Assembly (NCBI GenBank): GCA_003670575.1 | Contig: QWRD01000001.1 | Location: forward strand, 62,001-126,000 | Reading direction: 5' to 3' | DNA from: Chloroflexota bacterium | Lineage (GTDB): Bacteria > Chloroflexota > Dehalococcoidia > UBA2979 | Length of the DNA stretch: 64,000 nucleotides | Shown: piece after piece, positions 1 through 8,332 of the stretch | How the letters are laid out: each line of letters starts with the position of its first letter | Position numbering within the stretch: the first letter of the stretch is position 1 | Notes under the pieces: model-generated | Databases searched by the model: none | What the model saw: only the letters and a program-made list of their open reading frames with translations | What the model was told of the DNA's origin: nothing | Translations under genes and position numbers: made by a program

Positions 1-2
1 TC

Positions 3-335
3 CCCGAGGGGTACGAGGAGGTGGAGGTGACGGAGGATCAGACTCGCGGTCGTGCCAACGCCTTCGCGCTGCGCGTGGAGGGCACGTCGATGATCGACGC
101 GCTGATCAACGATGGAGACCTGGTGATCCTGGAGCCGACAAACTCCTGCGATGACGGCGACATGGTGGCCGTCTGGCTCAAGGCCGAGAACGAGACCACG
201 CTCAAGAAGTTTTTCCACGAGGGCAGCCGCATCCGGCTCCAGCCGATGAATTCCACGATGCAGCCGTTCTATACCTCCCCCGACAACGTGGAGGTGCAGG
301 GCAAGGTCCTCTCCTCCATCCGCTCCGCCTGGTAG
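3..335 (+). CDS. lexA: LexA-type repressor, C-terminal part (5' truncated by window)
   Basis: The reading frame is open to the left edge, so only the C-terminal self-cleaving peptidase domain (S24/LexA family) is visible. The VEGTSMIDALINDGD segment carries the nucleophilic Ser in the family G-x-S-M context, followed by the typical I-x-D-G-D. The ETTLKKF segment supplies the general-base Lys. In LexA, RecA-stimulated cleavage of the linker between the N-terminal DNA-binding domain and this domain derepresses SOS genes. The DNA-binding half and the cleavage site lie outside the window, so a UmuD-like or phage-repressor identity cannot be formally excluded. A GTG at 21 is probably internal. The gene ends 230 bp before the convergent holA stop codon. 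Confidence 0.85.
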   Translation, partial: PEGYEEVEVTEDQTRGRANAFALRVEGTSMIDALINDGDLVILEPTNSCDDGDMVAVWLKAENETTLKKFFHEGSRIRLQPMNSTMQPFYTSPDNVEVQGKVLSSIRSAW

Positions 336-394
336 GCGGCGCGCCAGCGCGCCTCGTTGGGCTGCCGCCGCTTCCCTGCTCTCTCTGCTCCTTC

Positions 395-436
395 TGACCC
401 CCTCCCCCCCATGCGGGGGAGGGTTGGGGTGGGGGG
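395..436. repeat. Dispersed GC-rich hairpin repeat, copy 1
   Basis: A C-rich run, a short spacer (ATG), a GGGGGAGGG run and then GGTTGGGGTGGGGG. The arms CCCTCCCCC and GGGGGAGGG can pair. It sits between the convergent lexA and holA genes. Closely similar sequences occur at 9537-9566, 42012-42051 and 43219-43267, and a looser one at 38811-38842, always outside genes. The element may act as a bidirectional terminator or be an intergenic REP-like repeat. The rest of 336-565 shows no gene. Confidence 0.6.
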
Positions 437-565
437 TTCTTGTCCCCGGCTCGCCGTCCCGTCACGCAGCCTGAGTTTCGCTCGGCATCGACGTGCGTTC
501 GCACCACCTCGCACACGCGACGATGCGACCACGCGCGGCAGCCGACCAAAGCGTGCTGGCACGCA

Positions 566-1618
566 CTACTGGGTGGCGGCGCGCCGAGGTGCGAGCTCGC
601 CGAGGCGGCAGAGCAGCAGTTCCAGCGCGAGTGCGTCTTCCAGCTTCCCGGTCTTTACGGCGTGGTCGGCGTATTCCGCCTCGCGCAGTCCGCGTTCGGC
701 GGCAGCACGGCCCAGGCTACCGGCCTGCCGCACCAACTTTGTCAGTGGGAATGAGCTCGTGACCCCGGTCGCCTGACCGATCGCGGGTTGCGGCGCTCGC
801 TGCTCCAGCAGTTCTGCCGCGCGCACGAGGTTTCGCAACTGTCGCGCGATCATGACGAGGATCACCGGGGGCTGGTCGCTGCCGTCCTCCAGCATTTGGC
901 GAAGCAGGCGCAGCGCAACGGCGGTGCGACCCTCGACGGCCGCATCCACGAGGTCGAACATGCCGGCCTGCCGGGCGGCTGTGGTGAGTGCGCGCACATC
1001 GTTGACGGTCACGGGACGACCGTTCGCGTACTGGCCGAGCTTCTCCACCTCGGAGGCGATTGACCACAGGTTGGCGCCGATCAGCTCGGCCAACGCCTCG
1101 GCGGCGTCGCGTTCGATCGGGATGCCGCGGGTGGCGGCGCGCTCCATCACCCAGCGCACCACCTCGTTGCCGTTGGAGCCTCGCGTGCTGAGCTCGCGGA
1201 ACTCGCGCAGCTCCGCGCCCGCCACCGCGCGCAACGCGCGCAGCAGTGGCGAGCGATCGAGGGTGGTGCGGTCGTCGCGGTCCGATCCGCGCTCCAGCAG
1301 CAGCAGGTGGTTGGTCGGTGGCATCAGCGGCAGGAAGTCGAGCAGCGGCTGCCAGTGGTCGAGCACGCCCTTTCGCGAGCCGAGCGTGGTGACCAGTCCT
1401 TCCACGATGACCAGCCGCGCGTTGGCGAGGAAGGGCATGGCGGAGAGGTGCTGGATCACCTCGCCGGTGGTGAGTCCGCGCGGCGGGAGCGTGGTGGTGT
1501 TGGTGCTGAGCATGCCGTCGGTATCGAGCGTGGCGCGGAGTTGGAGCACCGCCTCGTGCAGCCGGAAGTCGTCCGAGTCGGTGTACACCGCCAGCGAGCC
1601 CGTGTAGAGGTGCAGCAT
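566..1618 (-). CDS. holA: DNA polymerase III delta subunit
   Basis: This 350-residue protein has the length and layout of HolA, the clamp-loader subunit that opens the beta sliding clamp. The N-terminal third is AAA+-like without a canonical P-loop. It contains the family's LSAMPFLANARLVIVEG stretch at about residues 58-74. The C-terminal third is helical and matches the delta collar domain, with RQLRNLVRAAELL as in other HolA proteins. ATG start at 1618. The small membrane-protein gene upstream on the same strand ends 16 nt away, so the two may be co-transcribed. Identification rests on recognised sequence features and is fairly secure. Confidence 0.88.
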   Translation of the reverse strand: MLHLYTGSLAVYTDSDDFRLHEAVLQLRATLDTDGMLSTNTTTLPPRGLTTGEVIQHLSAMPFLANARLVIVEGLVTTLGSRKGVLDHWQPLLDFLPLMPPTNHLLLLERGSDRDDRTTLDRSPLLRALRAVAGAELREFRELSTRGSNGNEVVRWVMERAATRGIPIERDAAEALAELIGANLWSIASEVEKLGQYANGRPVTVNDVRALTTAARQAGMFDLVDAAVEGRTAVALRLLRQMLEDGSDQPPVILVMIARQLRNLVRAAELLEQRAPQPAIGQATGVTSSFPLTKLVRQAGSLGRAAAERGLREAEYADHAVKTGKLEDALALELLLCRLGELAPRRAATQ

Positions 1619-1634
1619 CAGTCGGCGTTCCGCA

Positions 1635-1937
1635 TCAATCGAGGTCCAATCGCCACCCGAAGTACGTGGTGATGGTGGTCACCAGGAAGATCGGGACCCC
1701 CGGCCAGCGCAGCGTCTCCAGGAACGGCGCGAGACCCGGTTCTGGTGCCGCTGCGCCGTCGTACCCGGCCCACAACACCGCGAGGGCGATCCCGGGGATG
1801 GGGAGCCACCAGGTGAGCCATGGCTGGCCATCGTCCAGCATGGCGGAGCGCAGTTGGCCATCGCTCGCGTGGCGGCGGCCGAGCGGCTCGTCGTCGTCCT
1901 CGTCCTGCTCGTCAAACTCGTCCGCAGCCACGCCCAC
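1635..1937 (-). CDS. Small acidic-N-terminus membrane protein, function unknown
   Basis: I do not recognise a family. The protein has a very acidic N-terminal stretch (DEFDEQDEDDDE) followed by two hydrophobic segments, roughly PWLTWWLPIPGIALAVLW and VPIFLVTTITTYFGW, suggesting a two-helix membrane protein with a charged cytoplasmic tail. The start is uncertain. The frame is open to an ATG at 2009, but residues encoded upstream of the GTG at 1937 look like random high-GC translation, so I place the start at the GTG pair 1937/1931. The gene lies 16 nt upstream of holA and 181 nt downstream of the cofE stop codon. Confidence 0.5.
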   Translation of the reverse strand: MGVAADEFDEQDEDDDEPLGRRHASDGQLRSAMLDDGQPWLTWWLPIPGIALAVLWAGYDGAAAPEPGLAPFLETLRWPGVPIFLVTTITTYFGWRLDLD

Positions 1938-2118
1938 CCCCGTATTCCATCGTAGGGGTCGAGGTGGCGCGGTGCTACGCCGGATGGCCGACGAACGCGC
2001 AGATATCATCCAATCGCATCACATTGTGCGAGTGTGTCCACGCAGCGTTCGACTCGGCGTGTGCGAGGAGCGTCTGGGCGTTGCTGTCCGGGGCCGCGGG
2101 CACCGCGCGAGGCTGCCG

Positions 2119-2892
2119 CTACGGAAACAGGTCGCGCTCGAACGGGCGGACCAGTTCGCGCGCGCTGCCCTCGCCGCGCTCGTAGTCGAGCCCACGCATG
2201 ATCGCGGCCGGGACGCCGGCGAGCTTCTCCATCACCAGGCCGGAGGCGGCGGCCACCTCGTCGGCGACGGCGGGCATCGTGACGCGCAGTTCGCGGCCGT
2301 CGAGGTCGTGCATCCCCGCGTAGGAGCGCAGTGCACGCATGCCCGCGAGGCCGATCGCCACGTTGGTCTGGCCCTCCCGCCACGCGCGCCCGAACGTGTC
2401 CGTCATCACCACCGCCACGTCGATGCCCAGGCGCGTGCGCACGCCCTCGCGCAGCCGGATACACGAGGCGTCCGGGTCGAGCGGCAGCAGCGAGATCAGG
2501 TTCGCGCCGCCGGTGTTCGAGAGGTCCACGCCGGCGTTGGCGCAGATGAACCCGTGATGCGTCTCCGTGATCAACACCCCGCGCGCCTGACGTACGATGC
2601 GCTTCGATTCCTGCAGTACGGCCTCGATCTGGCGCGGGTCGTGCCCGACTTGTGCGCCCCATTGCACCGCGAACGGGCTCGGCTGGAACGTGTCCAGTGG
2701 GACGACGCGCCCCTCCGCCTTGGAGACGATGCGCTGCGTCACGATCAGAATGTCGCCGTCCAGCAGTGGCGTGTGCTGGCCCTCGGCTGCATCGACGATC
2801 AGCGCTGCGAGGTCGTCACCGTTCTGCACCTGTGGGATGCCGGTGATGCCGAAGAGTCGTAGTTCTGGTGCGTACGGGTGGGGCGTCGTCAT
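2119..2892 (-). CDS. cofE: Coenzyme F420-0:L-glutamate ligase
   Basis: This 257-residue protein matches CofE/FbiB-N, which adds glutamate residues to F420-0 using GTP. Recognisable pieces are the N-terminal FGITGIPQVQNGDDLAALI, the GDILIVTQRIVSKAEGR block typical of the family, and VMTDTFGRAWREGQTNVAIG, in which the Thr-Asp-Thr-Phe-Gly core is near-invariant. Length equals that of stand-alone CofE; the nitroreductase-like C-terminal domain of mycobacterial FbiB is absent. The ATG at 2892 overlaps the npdG stop by 4 nt (ATGA), so the two are translationally coupled. Together they indicate that the cell makes and uses deazaflavin F420. Confidence 0.93.
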   Translation of the reverse strand: MTTPHPYAPELRLFGITGIPQVQNGDDLAALIVDAAEGQHTPLLDGDILIVTQRIVSKAEGRVVPLDTFQPSPFAVQWGAQVGHDPRQIEAVLQESKRIVRQARGVLITETHHGFICANAGVDLSNTGGANLISLLPLDPDASCIRLREGVRTRLGIDVAVVMTDTFGRAWREGQTNVAIGLAGMRALRSYAGMHDLDGRELRVTMPAVADEVAAASGLVMEKLAGVPAAIMRGLDYERGEGSARELVRPFERDLFP

Positions 2893-3608
2893 GCCGTTCC
2901 TCCGCCGCCCACGATCCCGGCCTCGGGCAGACCTTCGATGCGGACGCCGCTGCGGGTCTTGTAGCGGCCGTTGATTCCGATCAGCAGCACCGTCAGCCCC
3001 TCCAGATAGCGCGCGAAGCGCAGCGGTCCGGCATTTACGGCGCGCAGCGAGGCGATCTCCGTCACCAATGCGCTGACCACTGCCGTCGCCTCCGCGTGGT
3101 CGCTGGCGACCAGCACGTCCTCGTGGAGCACTCGTGACGGGTCGAGCAGCGCCTCGGCCGCGATGTTGTGGAACGCAGCGACCACGCGCGCGCCGGGCAG
3201 CAGTGCCGCCGCCTGCTCTGCCGCCGAGCCCTCGGGCACCTCGACGGGGCGTGGGCCGCGCTCGAAGCGCACCGGCACCACGGCGTCGACTACGATCATT
3301 CCGGCGAGCGCGGGCGCGAGCGACTCCAACGTGGCGCGGTGCGCCTCGAAGGGGACGGTGAGCACCACCAGGCCGTCGAGGCCGACCGCGTCCACTGCCT
3401 CGGCATTGGACGCGCCGGAGACGGTACCTCGAGGCTGGTCGGTGGGAGCAGCGCCGGTCACCACCGCCATCACGTCGGCGGCGGCCGCGGCGGCGCGTTC
3501 GCGGTCGCGGCTGCCGAGCACCACCGCGTGTCCGGCGAGCGCGAAGCGGGTTGCGAGTCCGCGTCCCTCGGGGCCCGTGCCCCCCACGATGGCGATGCGA
3601 TGCGTCAC
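2889..3608 (-). CDS. npdG: NADPH-dependent F420 reductase
   Basis: A 239-residue Rossmann-fold protein starting at GTG 3608. The N-terminus RIAIVGGTGPEGRGLATRFA carries the TG-x-EG dinucleotide-binding motif characteristic of F420:NADP oxidoreductase (Fno/NpdG) rather than the more common GxGxxG. LGSRDRERA after strand beta-2 provides the Ser-Arg that binds the NADP phosphate in this family. The enzyme transfers hydride between NADPH and F420. The gene is upstream of and coupled to cofE, and it is divergent from an ABC importer starting at 3765, so 3609-3764 must hold promoters for both directions. Confidence 0.92.
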   Translation of the reverse strand: MTHRIAIVGGTGPEGRGLATRFALAGHAVVLGSRDRERAAAAAADVMAVVTGAAPTDQPRGTVSGASNAEAVDAVGLDGLVVLTVPFEAHRATLESLAPALAGMIVVDAVVPVRFERGPRPVEVPEGSAAEQAAALLPGARVVAAFHNIAAEALLDPSRVLHEDVLVASDHAEATAVVSALVTEIASLRAVNAGPLRFARYLEGLTVLLIGINGRYKTRSGVRIEGLPEAGIVGGGGTA

Positions 3609-3714
3609 GACGGCTCCCTGGCTGGGCTCATTCGTGCTGGCTCATCCGTACAATGGGCTGCGAGGCCGCCAGCGTACGGGCGGATGGCCGGGGGCGGCAA
3701 GCCCGCGCACCACA

Positions 3715-3732
3715 CAGCCGCGTCGCCTCACG
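3715..3732 (+). repeat. 18-nt exact repeat, copy 1
   Basis: The 18-mer CAGCCGCGTCGCCTCACG occurs here, 32 nt before the ABC ATPase start codon, and again at 22345-22362, 52 nt before the csrA start. Both copies lie in 5' regions of plus-strand genes and both are followed by an AGCAATG sequence. Whether this is a shared regulatory site or chance is unknown. Confidence 0.35.
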
Positions 3733-3764
3733 CTGGACTGCGGAGTAGCAATGTCGACACCTCG

Positions 3765-4589
3765 ATGCCCGTGACCACTGCCCCCGCGCTCGTCGTGCGT
3801 GGGCTCGTGCATCGGTATGAGGGCGAGGCAGGCGGGCTGCTGGCGCTGGACGGCGCGGAGTTGCGACTCGCGGCGGGCGAGTTCGTCTCAATTGTCGGGC
3901 CGAGCGGTTGTGGGAAGTCGACGCTGCTGCGGGCCGGGGCCGGACTGATCGCGACATCTCCCGGCACGGTGGAGGTGTTGGGCGGCACCGCCTCGCAGGC
4001 GTGCGCGGCTCATGTGCTTGGCCTGGTGTCGCAGGATCCCGGGCTGCTGCCGTGGCGGACCGTCGAGGCCAACGTCGCGCTGCCGCTGGAACTCACCGGT
4101 GGGCCCCCGCGCGGTACGTTGGGCGGAATCGCCGAGGCAGCGCGCGCGCTGGTGCAGCGCGTCGGACTGGAGCGATTCGCCGCGGCCTATCCGCACCAGC
4201 TGTCCGGCGGCATGCGGCAACGCGTCGCGCTGGCTCGTGCGTTGGTACACCGGCCGCGGCTGCTGCTCATGGACGAGCCGTTCGGCGCCCTCGATGAGCT
4301 GTCGCGCGAGGAGCTGTGTCTCGAGTTGCTGTCGCTCTGGGAGCAGCAGCGTGCTTCCGTGCTCTTCGTGACGCACTCGATCCGGGAGGCGGTGCTGCTG
4401 TCGGATCGCGTGCTGGTAATGAGCGCCTCGCCGGGTCACATGGTGGACGAGGTGCCGATCGACCTGCCTCGGCCGCGCACGCTTGCAGCGCAGGAAGCCC
4501 CGTCGTTTGCCGCGTACGTGCACCGCATCCGGGCAGCGTTGGGCGCGCCGAGTACATCGACGGCGCACTCGACCGGCGATCCGGCATGA
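3765..4589 (+). CDS. ABC importer ATPase (SsuB/TauB/ThiZ type)
   Basis: 274-residue nucleotide-binding subunit. Walker A GPSGCGKSTLL at about residues 45-55, Q-loop in LVSQDPGLLPW, signature LSGGMRQRVALARAL, Walker B LLLMDEPFGALD and the switch His in VLFVTHS are all intact. The QDPGLLPWRTV and SGGMRQRVALARA wording is typical of the nitrate/sulfonate/taurine/pyrimidine subfamily. The frame is open far upstream, but similarity begins at the ATG at 3765. The stop overlaps the permease ATG by 4 nt. It energises uptake with the permease and lipoprotein that follow. The substrate is discussed under the binding protein. Confidence 0.85.
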   Translation: MPVTTAPALVVRGLVHRYEGEAGGLLALDGAELRLAAGEFVSIVGPSGCGKSTLLRAGAGLIATSPGTVEVLGGTASQACAAHVLGLVSQDPGLLPWRTVEANVALPLELTGGPPRGTLGGIAEAARALVQRVGLERFAAAYPHQLSGGMRQRVALARALVHRPRLLLMDEPFGALDELSREELCLELLSLWEQQRASVLFVTHSIREAVLLSDRVLVMSASPGHMVDEVPIDLPRPRTLAAQEAPSFAAYVHRIRAALGAPSTSTAHSTGDPA

Positions 4590-5362
4590 GCAGTCGCGCC
4601 GCACGATGGGTGCGAGTCGGGCTGCCGCCAGTGCTGGCGGCGTTCATCGCGATCGTCGCGTGGGAGGCGTGGGTTGCCGTGCGCGAGGTGCCCGCGTACC
4701 TGGTGCCTGCGCCCAGCGCCATCGTGCGGGCGTTCACCGCCGACCCTGCGCGTTACGCGCTGGCTGCCCGCACCTCGATGGTCGAGGCGCTGGGCGGGCT
4801 GCTGCTCGGCTCGGGGGCCGCGTTCGTGCTGGCGGTGGCGATGGCACACTCCCGGCCGCTGGAGCGCGCGCTCTACCCGCTGGCGCTGCTGGTGAAGGTG
4901 ACGCCGGTGGTGGCGGTTGCGCCGCTGTTCATCATCTGGTTTGGCTTCGGCACACTGCCAAAGATGTTGGTGGCGGCGCTGATCACGTTCTTCCCGATGC
5001 TGGTGAACGCGGTGACCGGCCTGCGCTCCGTCGACCCGGCCGCGCACGATTTCATGCGAACGCTGCACGCGACTCCGTTGCAGGTGTTCCGTATGCTGCG
5101 GTTGCCCGCCTCGTTGCCGTACGTGTTCGCCGCACTGCGCATCAGTGTCCCGCTGTGCATCATCGGTGCGGTCGTGGCGGAGTGGATGGCTGGCGACGGC
5201 GGGATCGGGCAAGTGATCTTGATCGCGAACGGCGACCTCGACACCGCAGCACTGTTCGCGGCGGTGGTTGTGCTGGCATCGATGGCGATTGGCCTCACTG
5301 CACTGCTCGCGCTCTTGGAACGTCGGCTGCTGTTCTGGCATGAGTCGTCCGAGCGCGTGTAG
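4586..5362 (+). CDS. ABC importer permease (SsuC/TauC/ThiX type)
   Basis: 258-residue inner-membrane permease with about six predicted helices, beginning with a signal-anchor-like VLAAFIAIVAWEAWV. The conserved cytoplasmic EAA loop for contacting the ATPase is visible as DFMRTLHATPLQVFRMLRLP. The ATG at 4586 forms an ATGA overlap with the ATPase gene, which fixes the start; the frame itself is open further upstream. Family members import sulfonates, taurine, nitrate or pyrimidine/riboflavin-type compounds. It forms an operon with the ATPase and the binding lipoprotein 27 nt downstream. Confidence 0.85.
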   Translation: MSSRAARWVRVGLPPVLAAFIAIVAWEAWVAVREVPAYLVPAPSAIVRAFTADPARYALAARTSMVEALGGLLLGSGAAFVLAVAMAHSRPLERALYPLALLVKVTPVVAVAPLFIIWFGFGTLPKMLVAALITFFPMLVNAVTGLRSVDPAAHDFMRTLHATPLQVFRMLRLPASLPYVFAALRISVPLCIIGAVVAEWMAGDGGIGQVILIANGDLDTAALFAAVVVLASMAIGLTALLALLERRLLFWHESSERV

Positions 5363-5389
5363 CATCGACGGCGGAGTCGGGGAGTGAGC

Positions 5390-6436
5390 ATGCGACGTTT
5401 GCTATCGCTGGTGTGCATCGTCGCGGCATTGCTTGCCGCAGCGTGTGGCAGCGCGCCGGCGCGCGAAGCGGCCTCGCCCAGCTCGACAGCGAGCGGTGCG
5501 ACGCCGACGCCGCGGCCCGTGCAGAAGCTTGTATTCATGGCGGGGTTCCGACCGCAGGCGAACCTGCCTTTTGTCGCTGCCTACCTCGCGGCAGCAAACG
5601 GGTACTTCGCCGAGGAAGGCTTGGACGTCGACATTCGCCACGCGTCCGGGCAGGACGAGCATCTGAAGTTGCTGCTGGCGAAGGAAGTCGCATTCACTAC
5701 CGCGAGCGGCCCGCAGGTGCTACGGCGTCGTGAGGATGGGCTGCCGGTGCGGGCGGTTGCGCTCTTCGGGCAGCGCGGTGACCAGGGATTCGTGGTGCGT
5801 GCAGACGCTGGCATCCAGACGCCGGCAGACCTGCGAGGTCGCACTGTCGGGTTCAAGGCCGGCATCGTCACCGCTGAGTTCCACGCGCTGCTCGCAACTG
5901 CGGGACTGACCGTCAACGACGTGCGGCTACAGGCGGTCGGCTTCGACCCGCGTATCTTCATCGAGCGCGGTGTCGAGGTGTTCCCGGTCTTCCTCGGGAA
6001 CGAGCCGTTCGCGATCCGCAAGGCAGGAGTCGCGATCCGCACGCTTGACCCGGCAGAGCTCGGCGTGCCGACCCTCGGGCTGACCTACTTGGCGCACGCG
6101 GATACGGTGGCCGCCGATCCGGATATGGTTCGACGTTTCCTACGCGCCACACTGCGCGCCACGCAGTACGCGGCCGATCACGTCGACGAGGCGGTGACCG
6201 CGACGCTGAAGTACGCACCGGGGGCGGATCCCGCTCAACAGCGCGCGTTGTTAGAGACGGATCTCGCGGCGGCTCGTCGCGCGGACGGCATCGGGCGATC
6301 GTCGCAGCAGCAGTGGGATGCACTGGAAGCGACGCTGTTGAAGTTTGGCGTGCTCAAGACGGCGGGCAGCGCGTCGACCGCGTTCACCGCGACCATCGTC
6401 GATTCGCTGTACGACGCGCAGGGGCGGTTGCGGTAG
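5390..6436 (+). CDS. ABC importer substrate-binding lipoprotein, NMT1/THI5-like (RibY/ThiY-like)
   Basis: 348 residues. The N-terminus MRRLLSLVCIVAALLAAACG is a lipoprotein signal with lipobox Cys19, followed by a Ser/Thr/Pro linker. The mature part starts KLVFMAGFRPQANLPFVAAY and contains NGYFAEEGLDVDIRH, as in THI5/NMT1-type periplasmic binding proteins. The ATG at 5390 is preferred over GTG 5384 because a GGGGAG ribosome site lies 6 nt before it. The GFRPQANLPF wording resembles the RibY riboflavin-binding proteins described in Chloroflexi, and divergence from F420 genes fits a flavin precursor. A thiamine-pyrimidine precursor is the main alternative. I saw no FMN or TPP riboswitch upstream. 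Confidence 0.75.
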   Translation: MRRLLSLVCIVAALLAAACGSAPAREAASPSSTASGATPTPRPVQKLVFMAGFRPQANLPFVAAYLAAANGYFAEEGLDVDIRHASGQDEHLKLLLAKEVAFTTASGPQVLRRREDGLPVRAVALFGQRGDQGFVVRADAGIQTPADLRGRTVGFKAGIVTAEFHALLATAGLTVNDVRLQAVGFDPRIFIERGVEVFPVFLGNEPFAIRKAGVAIRTLDPAELGVPTLGLTYLAHADTVAADPDMVRRFLRATLRATQYAADHVDEAVTATLKYAPGADPAQQRALLETDLAAARRADGIGRSSQQQWDALEATLLKFGVLKTAGSASTAFTATIVDSLYDAQGRLR

Positions 6437-6457
6437 GCGGTGCCGGCGAGGCGGTGG

Positions 6458-8089
6458 TTACCGCACCTCGACGCGCCCGCTGCCGGCCAACGTGTCGTCG
6501 AAGTAGATCTGGAATTCCCAGTTGCCCGCGCCCACGCCTCCCGGATCGGCGACGCCGACCCACCAGTTGCCCTGCGCGCCACCCAGCCACGGTTGCGGGC
6601 CGGTCTGCTGCACCGTCCGGCCGTCACGCAGCGCGATCCAGCGGACGGTTCGGGCGGTTGCCGCACCTCGATAGTTGAAGAACGCGAGGAGTTGGCGCGC
6701 GGTGGGCGTCGGTCGGTCTCCGGGTTGCTGATCCGACGTCGCGCTGGACGCGAATCGGAATCCGTCCAGCGCAGGCTTCGAGGCGGATGCGGCCGGCTCT
6801 GGCACGCCGACGTAGACCGTGGAGCTGGCGCGGACCGTGCCGGCTGCCCATACCTCTATGGTCCAACGCCCGTTTGGGATGCCCTTCGCGTTGGGGCTGC
6901 TCATCTTGTCCGAGACCATCGCCAGGGGGCCCTGATTCCAGGAGTACGACGACGACAGCGCATCCTGCAGTACGCCGTTCAGGTACCAGAGCTCCTGCAC
7001 CAATGCGCCCGCCGGGACGGCTTGCGCCGCGAACTCGTAGTGCAACTCCGCGATGTCCGCGCGGAACGCCGTCTTGTAGTCGAAGAGGTCGCGGAAACCC
7101 GGGCGTTCCAGCGCGTTCTCGGCGAACACCGGCCGGCCGATCACTGCGGCGTCGCGAGCCGCGGAGCCGGGCGCCGTTCCGGAGATCGAGGGCGTGCGTT
7201 GCAGGACGGCGACGAACTGCGCGGCAGCACCGGCCGCTTTGGCTTGCGCGATCTGCTCCACGGCACGGGTAACCGGGCGCACGAGCGAGACCGGTGCACC
7301 CGGGTCCAGCGCCAATTGTGTGCCGAAGCCCACCAGCTGCCCGGACTGGTCGAACACCGGTGCACCCAGCGCCGCTGATGTCGCCCGCGCGTCAGTCTTG
7401 AGCCATGCGCGTGCCTCGGTGCCCTCCGCGGCGAAGCCGGCCACCGAGGCGCTGGTCACCTGCAGCGGCTGCGACCGATCCGACGACGGCTGGACCAGCA
7501 TGCGGATGCGGTCGCCTCGGCGCAGGGTTGTTGAGTCCGCGAGCACGGCCTCCTGCGGTTCGCCCGGTGGTTGTGTGGCGCCCTCGCGCAGTCCGGTCAG
7601 GCGGAGCACGGCGACATCGGCCTGCGGATTCGCGGCAACGATGGTGGCGAGGAACTCGGGCCGCCCGGACGGACCGGCGGCGGGTCCGGCGATGAGCCGG
7701 GTGTAGGCCGCTGTCGCGTCCGCCTTCGTTGGCTGCACCAATAGCCAGCTGGTGAGCACCAGCTGCTGTTGGCGGTCGATCAACACGCCCTGCCCGGCGC
7801 GCACGATGTTGGCGTTCGGCCCCTCGCCATCCGCCGCCTGCACCGCGTAGACCGAGCGTGCGAGGTCTGTCTCCGAGATCGCCTGACGCGTGCCTGCGCC
7901 CGCCGAGCCGGCGAGCCGCAACGTCCCCGGGGCCAACAATGGCGGTGCAGCGATCGGGCTGGGCGTCACGCTTACGCGGGCGGCGCCCCCGGCGGCATGG
8001 CCCGGGATCAATTCAGCCGCTCGGGCACAGCCTCCCGCGGCGATAGTTATCCACACCAATGTTGCGAGGAGGTAGTAGCGCCCGGGCAT
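6458..8089 (-). CDS. Catalytically dead trypsin-fold (HtrA-like) lipoprotein
   Basis: 543 residues. MPGRYYLLATLVWITIAAGGC is a lipoprotein signal with lipobox Cys21, which fixes the start at ATG 8089 rather than the in-frame codon at 8149. Residues about 75-280 follow the HtrA chymotrypsin fold, but catalytic positions are gone. Where HtrA has LTNYHVV this has LTSWLLV (His to Leu116), and where it has NPGNSGGPLF this has TSAALGAPVF (Ser to Leu241). Asp158 in ADVAVLRL is kept. No PDZ domain follows. Instead there are two similar beta-rich segments (about 345-435 and 460-543), each with aromatic-rich strands ending in a G-x-W-x-I/F core. It is divergent from the intact HtrA gene at 8333, so a sensor or regulator of surface proteolysis is possible. 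Confidence 0.7.
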   Translation of the reverse strand: MPGRYYLLATLVWITIAAGGCARAAELIPGHAAGGAARVSVTPSPIAAPPLLAPGTLRLAGSAGAGTRQAISETDLARSVYAVQAADGEGPNANIVRAGQGVLIDRQQQLVLTSWLLVQPTKADATAAYTRLIAGPAAGPSGRPEFLATIVAANPQADVAVLRLTGLREGATQPPGEPQEAVLADSTTLRRGDRIRMLVQPSSDRSQPLQVTSASVAGFAAEGTEARAWLKTDARATSAALGAPVFDQSGQLVGFGTQLALDPGAPVSLVRPVTRAVEQIAQAKAAGAAAQFVAVLQRTPSISGTAPGSAARDAAVIGRPVFAENALERPGFRDLFDYKTAFRADIAELHYEFAAQAVPAGALVQELWYLNGVLQDALSSSYSWNQGPLAMVSDKMSSPNAKGIPNGRWTIEVWAAGTVRASSTVYVGVPEPAASASKPALDGFRFASSATSDQQPGDRPTPTARQLLAFFNYRGAATARTVRWIALRDGRTVQQTGPQPWLGGAQGNWWVGVADPGGVGAGNWEFQIYFDDTLAGSGRVEVR

Positions 8090-8236
8090 GGTGCGGCAGG
8101 GTACGCGCCTCCCCCGCCGCTGGCTACCCACGGGCGGCGTCGGTGGCACTCGAGCGTGATGCCCGCAGCACGTCGGCGGGCGGCAGGCTGCTGGGGCGCG
8201 GCTCGCCCGGACGTGCCGATTCGGGGTATGCCCGGC

Positions 8237-8264
8237 TGGACGGCGTTCGCACGCGTCTTACACT
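8237..8264 (+). promoter_or_regulatory. Candidate promoter for htrA
   Basis: TGGACG (8237-8242), 16-nt spacer, TACACT (8259-8264), 68 nt before the htrA start. A moderate sigma-70-like match in the 243-bp divergent intergenic region. Prediction by eye only. Confidence 0.35.
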
Positions 8265-8332
8265 TGTGCAACCGGCTGTTGATGCCCGCGCGCGAGAATA
8301 GCTGTGGGCGGTGGAGCACCCGGGAGGTGGCA

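Noticed and set aside
3609-3764. FMN or TPP riboswitch upstream of the ABC importer
   Set aside because: None of the conserved FMN (AGGAUCAGGG-type) or TPP (CUGAGA) segments is present on the plus strand in this interval.
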